This document shows, one piece after another, positions 15,285 through 24,373 of a stretch of DNA of 64,000 bases. Position 1 is the stretch's first letter; every line of letters begins with the position of its first letter. The DNA lies in contig NZ_JAFCTX010000015.1 in NCBI RefSeq assembly GCF_049896245.1, positions 1 to 64,000 on the forward strand, read 5' to 3'. The notes under the pieces are model-generated. The model searched no databases and was not told where the DNA came from. It saw only the letters and a list, made by a program, of their open reading frames with translations. Source of the DNA: Cypionkella sp049896245. Its GTDB lineage: Bacteria > Pseudomonadota > Alphaproteobacteria > Rhodobacterales > Rhodobacteraceae. Made by a program: the position numbers and the translations under genes.

Positions 15285-16214
15285 TCAGATGTGAAGATCG
15301 TTAACGCCGCTGTTAATATGTGGGGCCCAAAACGCAATGCTTTCCGCGATTTGCGCGATCACCTCGCGGTCATTCGGGTCGCGCTCTTTGAACGACAGCT
15401 CCAGACAGATTTCATTATCCTGCGCCCCGCCTTCTGCGAAGGCTTTGAGCAAGGGTTCGGGGTGAATCCGCCCCTTGGCGTTGAAAGCAGCGGTGAAGGG
15501 GCGGTGGCCACCTTTGTCCATAAGGCTTTGTTTTATATGGATAATCGGCGACACTTTTGGGGTCGCGCGCGCCCAAGCGTAGGGGGCGATATCATCGGGG
15601 TTCGGGCTGGTCAAATCGCCGTGGTCGATATCGGCCATCATCCACATCGGGATCGCCATATTGGCATTGGTGAGGCGGGTTTGCAGAGCGAGGGCCGCGG
15701 CGATGGTTTCACCAAACTCACGACCGACGCTCATCGGCTCCCAGAACACATATTTCAGGCCCGCGGATTTGGCGTGTTCGGCGACCTCGGCCCAACAGTC
15801 GATCGCGGTCTGGATCAGGGCTGCGCGGCGGTTGGGATCGTCGAAATCCTGATAGGTGAAGATGGCAAACTGGGTGCCGACGCTGCTACCGCCCAGATCG
15901 GCGGTGATCTCAGCGAAGGTTTTGAACCAGTCGATATAATAGCGGCGCACGTCGCGGTCGGGGTGGCCGAAGTGGTTAAGACGGCCATAGGGCCCGGTCA
16001 TCCCCGAGGTGACGCGTACCCCAGTGCGCTGCATCGCTGTCTGCATTTGCCGAGTCAGACGGCGGATCACGGCGGCGGGCCAGCTTGGGTTGATAAACTC
16101 ATGCGTCAGTTGCAGATCGCGGATGCGCAGGTCACGCGCGACTGTGGTGATCAGGTCATCCGGGTCGGCGAAGCGATTGACGAGGGGGTTGGTGTTGAGC
16201 GACAGCGTTAACAT
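15285..16214 (-). CDS. eryC: Sugar phosphate isomerase/epimerase (EryC-like, erythrulose 1-phosphate 3-epimerase)
   Basis: The 309-residue xylose-isomerase-like TIM barrel has candidate metal ligands in YVFWEPMSVGREFGE (Glu), MMADIDHGD, SPIIHIKQS and EICLELSFKERDP. EryC of Brucella epimerises the erythrulose 1-phosphate made by EryB to L-erythrulose 1-phosphate, the substrate of TpiB/EryH. The start follows the eryB stop with no gap (16215/16214). The gene sits in the canonical ery order A-B-C. The name depends strongly on context, although the fold and metal sites are clear. Confidence 0.82.
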   Translation of the reverse strand: MLTLSLNTNPLVNRFADPDDLITTVARDLRIRDLQLTHEFINPSWPAAVIRRLTRQMQTAMQRTGVRVTSGMTGPYGRLNHFGHPDRDVRRYYIDWFKTFAEITADLGGSSVGTQFAIFTYQDFDDPNRRAALIQTAIDCWAEVAEHAKSAGLKYVFWEPMSVGREFGETIAAALALQTRLTNANMAIPMWMMADIDHGDLTSPNPDDIAPYAWARATPKVSPIIHIKQSLMDKGGHRPFTAAFNAKGRIHPEPLLKAFAEGGAQDNEICLELSFKERDPNDREVIAQIAESIAFWAPHINSGVNDLHI

Positions 16215-17783
16215 TTATGCCCCCTGCCCGACCCAAGCGGTGAAAGCAGCCTGCTGATCGGCGGTTAGATGCAGGTTGTGCTTGGTGCGCCGGGTCAGGA
16301 TATCTTCCGCCGTTTGCGCCCATTCGCGCGCCATCAGATAGCGCGCTTCAGCCTCATAAAGATCACCGCCGAAGTGCTGACCCAAGCCGTCTAGCGCTGT
16401 TGCTCCGCCCACCAAATCGCGGGTGCGCGCGCCGTAATGGCGGCCATAATGTCGGATCAGGCTGCGTGGCATCCACGGATAGGTCACGCGCAAGTCATTG
16501 GCAAAGCTTTCATAATCGGCATTCGGCATCTCACCGCCGGGTAGTGTGGCGGTGGCGGTCCAATCCGGCCCCATCTGCGGAAAGATCGCTTTCAGGCGGT
16601 GCAAGCCACGCTCGGCCAACTCACGAAAGGTGGTGATCTTGCCGCCAAACACGTTCAGCAACGGCGCGCCGCCTGTCTCATCCAGATCAAACACGTAGTC
16701 GCGTGTCACCGCCGAGGGATTGCCTTTGCCATCGTCAAACAACGGGCGCACACCCGAGAAATGATGCACCACATCGGCGCGGCGCAGCTTTTCCTTGAAA
16801 TAGCGGTTAACGGCGGCGATCAGATAGTCGATCTCGGTCTCGCTCGCCGTCACCTCCTCCGCCCGGCCCTCATAAGCCACATCGGTGGTGCCAATCAGCG
16901 CCTTGTCGCCCTCATAGGGGTTGATGAAGATCACCCGTTTGTCGTGGTTTTGCACGAGATACGCGTGATCTCCGGCCCAGAATTTCGGCACGATGATATG
17001 ACTGCCCTTGACCAGCCGCACGTTGCGCGCCGAGTTCGCCCCCGCCACGCGTGTGATGATATCCGTCACCCATGGCCCCGCCGCATTGACGATACACCGC
17101 GCGCGGAACGCCCGCGTTTCGCCGTGCTGATCGGTGGTCTCAACCGTCCAGGCGCCGTTCTCGCGCCGCGCCGACGTGCAGGCGGTGCGGGTCAAAACCA
17201 ATGCGCCCTTTTCCGCCGCATCCAAAGCGTTCAGCACCACCAGCCGCGCATCATCGACCCAGCAATCGGAATATTCAAAGCCGCGTTTATATTGATCAAG
17301 GATCGGCGCGCCTTGCGGATCGCGGCGCAGATCCAGCGTGCGGGTGCCGGGGAGTTTTTTGCGCCCGCCGAGGTGGTCATACAGGAACAGGCCCAACCGG
17401 ACCAACCACGCGGGCCGATCAGTGGGCGAATGCGGCAGCACGAACCGCATCGGCCAGATGATATGCGGGGCTGCGTTCAGCAGCACCTCGCGTTCGATAA
17501 GCGCCTCACGCACAAGGCGAAATTCGTAATATTCCAGATAGCGCAACCCGCCATGCACCAGCTTGCCGGAGCGCGACGAGGTACCCTGCGCCAGGTCATC
17601 CTTCTCGCACAGCACCACCGACAAGCCCCGCCCCGCCGCGTCGCGCGTGATGCCTGCGCCGTTGATGCCGCCACCAATGACGAACAGATCAACCAAATTA
17701 GGCTCAGAAAAAATATCGTCAGTTTTTCTAGGGTCAGAAAAACTATGGTTAGAAATGCTAGGCTCATAATTACTAGGGCTCAT
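16215..17783 (-). CDS. eryB: FAD-dependent erythritol-4-phosphate dehydrogenase (EryB-like, GlpD family)
   Basis: The protein has 522 residues. After an unusual 30-residue N-terminal extension comes the FAD motif LFVIGGGINGAGITRDAAGRG and GTSSRSGKLVHGGLRYLEYYEF, typical of glycerol-3-phosphate dehydrogenases. Later segments are IVNAAGPWV, IGTTDVAYEG, FSGVRPLFDDG and NVFGGKITTFRELAE. EryB oxidises phosphorylated erythritol to erythrulose phosphate and passes electrons to the quinone pool, at the membrane. Its ATG overlaps the eryA stop by 4 bases. The extension (SNYEPSISNHS...FSEPN) is AT-rich and built from short degenerate repeats, unlike the rest of the gene. Confidence 0.87.
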   Translation of the reverse strand: MSPSNYEPSISNHSFSDPRKTDDIFSEPNLVDLFVIGGGINGAGITRDAAGRGLSVVLCEKDDLAQGTSSRSGKLVHGGLRYLEYYEFRLVREALIEREVLLNAAPHIIWPMRFVLPHSPTDRPAWLVRLGLFLYDHLGGRKKLPGTRTLDLRRDPQGAPILDQYKRGFEYSDCWVDDARLVVLNALDAAEKGALVLTRTACTSARRENGAWTVETTDQHGETRAFRARCIVNAAGPWVTDIITRVAGANSARNVRLVKGSHIIVPKFWAGDHAYLVQNHDKRVIFINPYEGDKALIGTTDVAYEGRAEEVTASETEIDYLIAAVNRYFKEKLRRADVVHHFSGVRPLFDDGKGNPSAVTRDYVFDLDETGGAPLLNVFGGKITTFRELAERGLHRLKAIFPQMGPDWTATATLPGGEMPNADYESFANDLRVTYPWMPRSLIRHYGRHYGARTRDLVGGATALDGLGQHFGGDLYEAEARYLMAREWAQTAEDILTRRTKHNLHLTADQQAAFTAWVGQGA

Positions 17784-19348
17784 TCGGCGGTCCTGTCTTT
17801 GGCTTGGCGGCTGTCCGCAAGGTGCGACCATGCGGTGGTCAGCCCCTCGCGGGCGGATTTATAGGCGGGATAGGTTTGGGCGTAGGTTGCGGTCAGCGAC
17901 GGATCGGGGGCTTCGGCCGCGCCCAGCAAAGGCGTCACCCATTCGGCAATGCAGGCGTCCATTGACGGATATGCGCCAATCGCCACCGCCGACATCATCG
18001 CGGCAGCAGCAGCGCCAGCCTCTTCGCGCGCGGACACCCGCACCGGCGCGCCCGTGGCCGCCGACAACACGCCGCGCAGGCCTTTTGATCGCGCAGCCCC
18101 CCCGGTAAGCCGCAATTCCAATGGCATAGCGCCCATCGTGGCGTAGCAATCGCGGGTCGCCATGCCCAAACCTTCGATCACAGCGCGCAGCAAATCGGCG
18201 AAACGGTGGGTGAAATTCAGGCCGACAAAGCCCGCGCGGGCGTCGGCATTGACAAAGGGGCCGCGCTCTCCCGCCTCTGAGATATAGGGGTGATAAAGCA
18301 AAGCGCCGGGCTTGCTGGCAGCTAACCAGCTTTCGATCAGCGGCACCAGATCGGCATGTTTGGTGGGCCGTCCGAAATCTGACATCAGATCAGCGGCCAT
18401 CCGCAGCAGCCAGTCGATGTTCAGCGTCGCTGCCATATTGGTCTGCACCTGCGTCACCATCCCCGGCACCGGCAGGCAGATCACATAGCCGGTGCCCTCG
18501 GCGTTCAGATGCACGCCGTCAACCGGGGTAGATCGCATATGCACACCCGTCGAGCCAACTGTCGAACAGGCCGCCCCCGCCGCGCCAGTATGCACGCCCG
18601 CCCCCAGCGCCGTCATCACCATATCGACGAAGCCAAGGCTTACGGGCGTGCCCGCGCGCAGGCCAGTTTGGGCGGCAGCCTCGGGCGTGAGGGGATGGGT
18701 GATCTGGCTGCCGTCGATGATTTCGGGCATGAGGTTGCGACGATGGTTAAGGCCCAAAGCGTCGATCACGGTATCGTCATAGGCGCGGGTTCGGAAGTTG
18801 CCGAAGGTAAAGCTGGCCTCGGACGGGTCGGTCGCCCGCACCCCGGTGAGATTCAGATAAATCCAGTCTTTACAATGCAATACCACCTCGGCTGCGTCCA
18901 GCAACTCGGGGTAGAAACGGTCAATATGCGCCATCTGGCTGCCCTGTTGGCAGGTGTTCAGCCCCGTGCCTGTCGCCTCAAACCGGGCGCGATTGGCGGG
19001 GCTTTCGGCGAGACGCGCGACTGTTGGGGCGGCACGGGCATCCAGCCACAGCCACGCGTCGCCGACAGGATTATTGCCCGGCCCGGCGAGCCAAGTGCCA
19101 TCGCCCTGCGCTGTGACCGACACCGCCGCAGTGCGCGCGGCCAAGTTCGGCACCTTTTCGGCCAAGCCACGCAGGGCGGTCGCACAATCGGCCCAAGTCT
19201 GCGCAAGGCTTTGCGTTGCTGCCCCATCCGCGCCCGTCCTGTAGGCGTTGGGCACCGCAAAGGCCGCGATTTGCGCGCCATTCGGGGTAAACGCTACCGC
19301 TTTGACCACCGAAGTGCCCGAATCAATGCCGATCAAAAGCTCTGCCAT
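17780..19348 (-). CDS. eryA: FGGY-family erythritol kinase (EryA-like)
   Basis: The 522-residue FGGY kinase begins MAELLIGIDSGTSVVKAVAF (phosphate-1 motif). It has GDGTWLAGPGNNPVGDAWLWLDARA, the central STVGSTGVHMR, FTHRFADLLRAVIEGLGMATRDCY and the adenosine motif LRLTGGAARSKGLRGVLSAATGAPV. The ATG at 19348 follows GGGAGG; the frame is open to 19411 without support. It is the first gene of eryA-eryB-eryC-adh-eryD and is divergent, across a 655-base region, from the DUF2291/ABC transporter operon. EryA phosphorylates erythritol. A different tetritol or pentitol substrate is possible. Confidence 0.85.
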   Translation of the reverse strand: MAELLIGIDSGTSVVKAVAFTPNGAQIAAFAVPNAYRTGADGAATQSLAQTWADCATALRGLAEKVPNLAARTAAVSVTAQGDGTWLAGPGNNPVGDAWLWLDARAAPTVARLAESPANRARFEATGTGLNTCQQGSQMAHIDRFYPELLDAAEVVLHCKDWIYLNLTGVRATDPSEASFTFGNFRTRAYDDTVIDALGLNHRRNLMPEIIDGSQITHPLTPEAAAQTGLRAGTPVSLGFVDMVMTALGAGVHTGAAGAACSTVGSTGVHMRSTPVDGVHLNAEGTGYVICLPVPGMVTQVQTNMAATLNIDWLLRMAADLMSDFGRPTKHADLVPLIESWLAASKPGALLYHPYISEAGERGPFVNADARAGFVGLNFTHRFADLLRAVIEGLGMATRDCYATMGAMPLELRLTGGAARSKGLRGVLSAATGAPVRVSAREEAGAAAAAMMSAVAIGAYPSMDACIAEWVTPLLGAAEAPDPSLTATYAQTYPAYKSAREGLTTAWSHLADSRQAKDRTAE

Positions 19349-20003
19349 GCCGCCTCCCGCTGAGCCCGCGCAGATTCCCAGCCGCTCCGACTGATCTTGC
19401 CGCATTATCACAGAGAGATAACACAGTTAGTGAATTATTTTACGGACACCGCAATTTCTTTCAGATAAACTATGCTATGTCAACCAAAGTTCAAGGCCGA
19501 TCGGCGCGATCACGACCCACTTGAGGTAGGGGCCGTCGAGGCACCTCTCGCTCTGAAGGGTCTGAAACAATGAGAATTGTATATTATCTATAGTTCATAT
19601 TGTCTTGCGTTTAATTGCGGCTGGTATTTTTCACGCATTTTCGCCGCAATGCAGCACCTTTCTCAGGTGCAGAAATCACCCGCGACTCGGACCGCGCGGG
19701 CGAAAACAATTGACAGATTGCTGAGAATACAGGCAGATCGCCCGCAAAAGACTCGATTGACAGATGCAAAAACTTATAACATTGTTGCAAGAGTTGATAC
19801 CATAATTCTATCACGGTTATAGATGTGCGAGAGGCCAGATCGGCACGGCGGGAGGAAATCGCCGCGCAGATCAGTAGATTGGGGGGAGTCATGCTGAATT
19901 TGCAGCCGTATCGCGGCCTGGCGCGCTGTTCGTGCTTGGTGCGAGTAGTGTTTCTCACGGCCCCTCTCTGCACATCCACCGTTAACTATAAGGTCGGAGT
20001 ACG
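19349..20003. promoter_or_regulatory. Long divergent intergenic region between eryA and the ABC transporter operon
   Basis: These 655 bases are clearly more AT-rich than the genes around them and hold no credible gene. Visible structures are: TTATC-N7-GATAA at 19405-19421; TTGACA on the minus strand at 19483-19478; a hairpin GCACCT/AGGTGC at 19654-19670; a direct repeat ATTGACAGAT at 19709-19718 and 19756-19765; and GATA-N9-TATC at 19796-19812. GGAG just before 20004 is the ribosome binding site of the DUF2291 gene. Operators for EryD, EryR or the DeoR proteins are expected here; which site belongs to which protein is unknown. Confidence 0.45.
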
Positions 20004-20651
20004 ATGAGCCAACACCCCGCCATCGCCCCGCACGCCGATCAGCCACGCGCCAATCGCACGCAACGGATCGCCGCCGCCGTGGTCGTGGCGGTGCTGGCTG
20101 CGATGGCGCTGGATACCACGGTGGTGCGGATCGGCTCGGAGGCCGATGTGCGCGCGGCGGTGTTTTCGCCCGAGGTGTTTGGGGCTGAAACCTTCCCGAA
20201 AGTGCAGGCCAATGTCACGGCGCGGGCGGTGGATGCGGTGGAATTGGCCACGGCGATTGCAGCCAATCCGAAGGCGGCCGAGGCGAAATATTCTATCGGT
20301 GGCGTCTATTCGGTGAAGCTGGAAGGCGTGGTGGGCGAGGGAAAATCCGGCATCTACTTCGTTGATGTTACAGGGATTCCGGCCCCATTGCGCTTGCGCG
20401 TGCAGACCGGTCCTGCGATCAACGGCACCGAACTCCGCGATGCCACAGGTGAGATCAGCTTCCGCCAGTTCACCAATCAGATCGAGTATCAGGATGCAGG
20501 GTCGGCGCTGAACAAAGAGATGAAAAAACTGGTGTTGGACGGCATTGATAACAGTGCTTTGACCGGCAAAACCGTGGTTGTGATAGGTGCGTTCAAACTG
20601 GTGAACCCGAAAAGCTGGATGATCACCCCGGTGTCTTTGGAGGTGAAATGA
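20004..20651 (+). CDS. DUF2291 family lipoprotein-like or membrane-anchored protein
   Basis: The 215-residue protein has one N-terminal hydrophobic segment, IAAAVVVAVLAAMAL, after a basic stretch, so it is probably anchored in the inner membrane with the rest in the periplasm. The segments FSPEVFGAETFPKVQ, YSIGGVYSVKLEGVVGEGKSGIYFVDV, LRVQTGPAINGTELRDATG and FRQFTNQIEYQDAGSALNKEM are those I associate with DUF2291. This family occurs next to sugar ABC transporters, and here it is the first gene of the transporter operon, overlapping the ATPase gene by 4 bases. Its molecular role is unknown to me; an accessory to substrate capture is a guess. Confidence 0.7.
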   Translation: MSQHPAIAPHADQPRANRTQRIAAAVVVAVLAAMALDTTVVRIGSEADVRAAVFSPEVFGAETFPKVQANVTARAVDAVELATAIAANPKAAEAKYSIGGVYSVKLEGVVGEGKSGIYFVDVTGIPAPLRLRVQTGPAINGTELRDATGEISFRQFTNQIEYQDAGSALNKEMKKLVLDGIDNSALTGKTVVVIGAFKLVNPKSWMITPVSLEVK

Positions 20652-22177
20652 GCCTCGATCTGCCACAAGAACCCATCCTGTCGGCACGCAATGTTGCCAA
20701 GGCTTACGGCAATATTCACGCCTTGAAAGGGGTGAATTTCGACATCCATCGCGGGCAGGTCACCACCCTGTTCGGCGAGAATGGCGCGGGCAAATCGACG
20801 CTGATGAAGATCCTGTCTGGCGTGGTGAAGCCGACTTCTGGGCAGATCGTGCTTGATGGCGCTCCGGTGACATTCACCAACTCAACAGATGCGCGGAACC
20901 GCGGGATTTCTATTATCCACCAAGAGCTTAGCCTTGCCACCAATATGAACGTGCGCGACAATATCTTCATGGGCCGCGAGATTATGACCCGCACTGGCGT
21001 CGATTTCGCCGAGGAAGAACGCCAGACTCGGGCTTTGATGGCCGAGTTGGAGGAAGACATTGATCCGCTGACTCCGGTGGAAGAATTGCGTCTGGGTCAG
21101 CAGCAAATCGTTGAAATTGCACGGGCTTTGTCGGTGAACTCGCGTATCCTGATCATGGATGAGCCCACCTCTGCGCTGTCAGCGACCGAAGTGGAGGTTT
21201 TGTTCAAGGTGATCCGCGATCTGACCGCGCGCGGGGTGTCGATCGTCTATATTTCGCACCATCTTGAGGAAGCCTTGCAGATCACCAACCACGCTGTCGT
21301 GCTGCGCGATGGCGCGATGACCGCCTATGCCGAGCGCGCCGAGATTGATCTGGAATGGATCGTGCGCAACATGGTCGGTGAGAATTTCGACCTCGGATCG
21401 CCGCCCGACGGCTATGCGATGGGTGACACCGCGCTTAGCATTGAAAACCTGTCGGTACCGGATGCGGCGGGGGTGGGGTTCTCGGTGGTGGACCGGCTTT
21501 CGTTGTCGGTACGTGCCGGGGAAATTGTTTGTATTTATGGGCTTATGGGCGCGGGCCGCACCGAATTGCTGGAATGTGTGGCGGGCCGCTTGGCCGCTTC
21601 GGGTGGCCGGGTGATGTTGCAGGGGCGTGATGTATCGGGCCTGACCATCGCGCAGCGTATCGCGCGCGGGCTGGTTTTGGTGCCAGAAGATCGCCAGCGC
21701 GACGGTCTGGTGCAGACCATGACCGTTGGTCAGAATCTGTCGCTCGCCAGCATTGGGGCGTTTACCAAGAGGCTGTTCACCTCGCGGAAAGCCGAGGCTG
21801 CGGTGGTCAGCGATGCCATCCGCAAGGTGACGGTGAAGACCGATGCCTCGGGGACAGCGCCGATTGGCGCGCTGTCGGGCGGCAATCAGCAAAAGGTGGT
21901 GATCGGCAAGATGCTGGCCACCAATCCGAAGGTGATCGTGCTGGATGAACCGTCGCGCGGCATCGACATTGGCGCCAAGGCCGAGGTGTTCCGCTTGCTG
22001 TCGGAAGGCGCGAAACAGGGGCTGGCGGTGGTCTATTCCACCTCGGAAGTTGGTGAATGTCTGTCGATTGCGCACCGGATTATCGTGATGCACCGGGGCC
22101 GGATTTCGGCTGAGTTTGACCATACCGTTAGCAAAGAAAAGATCATGGCCGCCTCGGGCGAAGCCGTGGTTCACTAG
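20648..22177 (+). CDS. eryE: Sugar ABC transporter ATP-binding protein, two ABC domains (EryE/RbsA-like)
   Basis: The tandem ATPase is 509 residues long. Domain 1 has Walker A GENGAGKST, a Q-loop IIHQELS, a signature LRLGQQQIVEIA and Walker B ILIMDEPTSAL. Domain 2 has the degenerate Walker A GLMGAGRTE typical of RbsA-type proteins, signature LSGGNQQKV and VIVLDEPSRGIDIG. It energises the permease at 22187. Position opposite eryA and the architecture match the eryEFG erythritol transporter of rhizobia. Since a second polyol kinase module lies downstream, the cargo could equally be that module's substrate. Confidence 0.85.
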   Translation: MSLDLPQEPILSARNVAKAYGNIHALKGVNFDIHRGQVTTLFGENGAGKSTLMKILSGVVKPTSGQIVLDGAPVTFTNSTDARNRGISIIHQELSLATNMNVRDNIFMGREIMTRTGVDFAEEERQTRALMAELEEDIDPLTPVEELRLGQQQIVEIARALSVNSRILIMDEPTSALSATEVEVLFKVIRDLTARGVSIVYISHHLEEALQITNHAVVLRDGAMTAYAERAEIDLEWIVRNMVGENFDLGSPPDGYAMGDTALSIENLSVPDAAGVGFSVVDRLSLSVRAGEIVCIYGLMGAGRTELLECVAGRLAASGGRVMLQGRDVSGLTIAQRIARGLVLVPEDRQRDGLVQTMTVGQNLSLASIGAFTKRLFTSRKAEAAVVSDAIRKVTVKTDASGTAPIGALSGGNQQKVVIGKMLATNPKVIVLDEPSRGIDIGAKAEVFRLLSEGAKQGLAVVYSTSEVGECLSIAHRIIVMHRGRISAEFDHTVSKEKIMAASGEAVVH

Positions 22178-22186
22178 GAGCACCCG

Positions 22187-23251
22187 ATGTCATCTACCGC
22201 AAATTCTGGAACCCAAAAAACCGCTGTAAAACAAGGGTTTGACCCGATTGCCCTGCTGCTGGAAGGTCGTGCGTTTTTCGCGCTGATCGCGATCATCGTG
22301 GTGTTCTCGCTGCTAAGCCCACATTACTTTTCGTTGGCGAATTTCCTGATCATGGCAAGCCATGTGGCGATCTATGGCATCCTTGCCATCGGCATGTTGC
22401 TGGTGATCCTGAACGGCGGGATTGACCTTTCGGTGGGGTCCACGTTGGGCCTTGCGGGCTGCGTGGCGGGCTTTTTGATGCAGGGCGTGCAGATCGACAG
22501 CTTTGGCGTGATCCTCTATCCGCCGGTCTGGGCGGTGGCGCTGCTGACCTGCGCTCTGGGGGCGTTTGTCGGGCTGGTGAACGGGGTTTTGATCGCCTGG
22601 TTCAAGGTGCCTGCCTTTGTCGCATCGTTGGGCGTGCTCTATGTGGCGCGTGGCGTCGCGTTGCTGATGACAAATGGTTTAACGTTCAACAATCTTGGCG
22701 GTAAGCCAGAGCTGGGCAATCAAGGCTTCAACTGGCTCGGCTTCAACCGCCTTGGATTTAGCCGCGAATGGAGCGTGCCGATTGGTGTCGTGGTGCTGGC
22801 AACCCTCGCCATCTTTGCGGGCCTGATGCTGTCGCGCACCGCCTTTGGCCGCTGGCTTTATGCCTCGGGCGGCAATGAGCGGGCGGCAGAATTGTCGGGC
22901 GTTCCGGTCAAGCGGGTGCAGATCACGGTTTATGTTTTGTCTGGCATCTGTGCCGCCATCGCGGGCCTTGTGCTGTCATCGCAACTAACCTCGGCTGGCC
23001 CCACCGCTGGCACCACCTATGAGTTGACCGCCATCGCTGCTGTCGTCATTGGCGGCGCGGCCCTGACGGGCGGTCGAGGCACCATTCGCGGCACCATGCT
23101 GGGCGCTTTCGTGATCGGCTTTCTGTCCGATGGTCTGGTGATCATCGGCGTGTCGTCCTACTGGCAGACCGTGTTCACCGGGGCGGTGATCGTTCTGGCG
23201 GTGCTGCTGAACTCGATCCAATACAAGCCGAAGGCTCGCGCCAAGGCGTAA
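22187..23251 (+). CDS. eryF: Sugar ABC transporter permease (EryF/RbsC-like)
   Basis: The 354-residue polytopic membrane protein belongs to the ribose/xylose (BPD_transp_2) permease family. Characteristic segments are LAIGMLLVILNGGIDLSVGSTLGLAG, VNGVLIAWFKVPAFVASLGVLYVARG, GRWLYASGGNERAAELSGVPVKRV and AAVVIGGAALTGGRGTIRGTMLGAFVIG. It starts 9 bases after the ATPase gene with GGAG upstream. It works with the ATPase and the binding protein at 23342. A 9-bp stem-loop lies between this gene and the binding-protein gene. Confidence 0.87.
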   Translation: MSSTANSGTQKTAVKQGFDPIALLLEGRAFFALIAIIVVFSLLSPHYFSLANFLIMASHVAIYGILAIGMLLVILNGGIDLSVGSTLGLAGCVAGFLMQGVQIDSFGVILYPPVWAVALLTCALGAFVGLVNGVLIAWFKVPAFVASLGVLYVARGVALLMTNGLTFNNLGGKPELGNQGFNWLGFNRLGFSREWSVPIGVVVLATLAIFAGLMLSRTAFGRWLYASGGNERAAELSGVPVKRVQITVYVLSGICAAIAGLVLSSQLTSAGPTAGTTYELTAIAAVVIGGAALTGGRGTIRGTMLGAFVIGFLSDGLVIIGVSSYWQTVFTGAVIVLAVLLNSIQYKPKARAKA

Positions 23252-23260
23252 CCCACTTCG

Positions 23261-23285
23261 CCGCAATGGCTGCTATCCATTGCGG
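23261..23285 (+). other. Intercistronic stem-loop between permease and binding-protein genes
   Basis: CCGCAATGG (23261-23269) pairs perfectly with CCATTGCGG (23277-23285) over a 7-base loop. It lies in the 90-base gap just upstream of the binding-protein gene. Such hairpins often stabilise binding-protein mRNA or partially stop read-through; here the effect is inferred. Confidence 0.55.
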
Positions 23286-23341
23286 AAAGACCGAGCCAAG
23301 CGATTGGCAATGCTAACTAAATCAACCAAGGGAGAGAGACT

Positions 23342-24289
23342 ATGTTCACCATGACCAAGCGCGCGCTGCTCGCCGCTGTCGCAATCAACGCCCTGCTCGC
23401 AGGCACTGCACTGGCGGATGGCCTGATCACCATCATCGTTAACGACCCGGCAAACCCTTATTGGAAAACCGAGGGCGATGTCGCGGCTGCCACCGCTGAA
23501 AGCCTTGGCTACACCGCCAGCGTGTCTGCGCACAAGGGCGACACCAACGCGGAATCGACGATGATCGACACCGCGATCACCAACAAATCCGTCGCGATCA
23601 TCCTTGATCCGGCGAACGCCGATGGTTCCATCGGGGCTGTGCAAAAGGCTGTGGACGCAGGCATCCCGGTGTTCTTGGTGAACGCCGAGATCAACAAGGA
23701 AGGCCTCGCCAAAGCGCAGTTGGTGTCGAACAACGCGCAGGGTGCCGCGATGGGCGCGCAGCAATGGGTGGCCTCTGTCGGCGAGACCGGCAAATACGCC
23801 GAACTGTTCGGCAACCCGGCCGACAACAACGCCGCCACCCGTTCGAACGGTTACGAGACTGTGCTGACCCAGTACCCCGATCTGGTGAAAGCCGCCAAGG
23901 AAGTCGCCGATTGGGACCGCACCAAGGGCCACGACAAGATGCAGTCGATCCTGCAAGCCAACCCCGACATCATCGGCGTGATTGCCGGCAATGACGAGAT
24001 GGCTTTGGGCGCGATTGCGGCTTTGAAAGAAGCAGGCAAGCTCGATGCGGTGAAAGTCGGCGGCTTTGATGGCTCGCCGGACGCAGTGGCTGCGATCACC
24101 GCAGGCGAGATGCAATACACCGTGTTGCAGCCCGTCGCCGTGTTCTCGGCTGAAGCGGTCAAGCAAGCCGACAGCTTTATCAAGACCGGCGCAACTGGCG
24201 CTGCGACCGAAAAGCAGCTGTTCGATTGCCTGCTGATCACCAAAGACAATGTGGACAAATACACCGGCCCGTTCACCCTGTCGCAGTAA
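23342..24289 (+). CDS. eryG: Periplasmic sugar-binding protein (EryG/RbsB-like)
   Basis: The 315-residue periplasmic binding protein has a signal peptide (TKRALLAAVAINALLAGTALA) cleaved before DGLITIIVNDPANPYW. It is a type I binding protein: VAIILDPANADGSIGAVQKAVDAGIPVFLVNAEI, GVIAGNDEMALGAIAALKEAG and VGGFDGSPDAVAAI. GGGAGAGA precedes the ATG. It supplies substrate to the adjacent ATPase/permease pair. A hairpin terminator follows, but the DeoR gene starts only 84 bases later on the same strand, so some read-through is possible. Confidence 0.88.
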   Translation: MFTMTKRALLAAVAINALLAGTALADGLITIIVNDPANPYWKTEGDVAAATAESLGYTASVSAHKGDTNAESTMIDTAITNKSVAIILDPANADGSIGAVQKAVDAGIPVFLVNAEINKEGLAKAQLVSNNAQGAAMGAQQWVASVGETGKYAELFGNPADNNAATRSNGYETVLTQYPDLVKAAKEVADWDRTKGHDKMQSILQANPDIIGVIAGNDEMALGAIAALKEAGKLDAVKVGGFDGSPDAVAAITAGEMQYTVLQPVAVFSAEAVKQADSFIKTGATGAATEKQLFDCLLITKDNVDKYTGPFTLSQ

Positions 24290-24299
24290 TCTGACCTTG

Positions 24300-24323
24300 G
24301 GGGGCGCTGGCAACGGCGCCCCC
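24300..24323 (+). terminator. Hairpin terminator after binding-protein gene
   Basis: GGGGGCGC (24300-24307) pairs with GCGCCCCC (24316-24323) across an 8-base loop, followed by TTGCTTTT. It would separate the transporter genes from the regulator/kinase genes downstream. Confidence 0.65.
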
Positions 24324-24373
24324 TTGCTTTTCACCATCGGCGCGGGCGCCGCGAGACGAACAGGGAGGCGAGA

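Noticed and set aside
16599..17864. Plus-strand reading frame of 421 codons opposite eryB
   Set aside because: Shadow of the FAD dehydrogenase; composition is not protein-like.
19577..19822. Possible small gene (81 codons) between eryA and the DUF2291 gene
   Set aside because: No ribosome binding site, unusual composition, AT-rich non-coding character and no recognisable domain.
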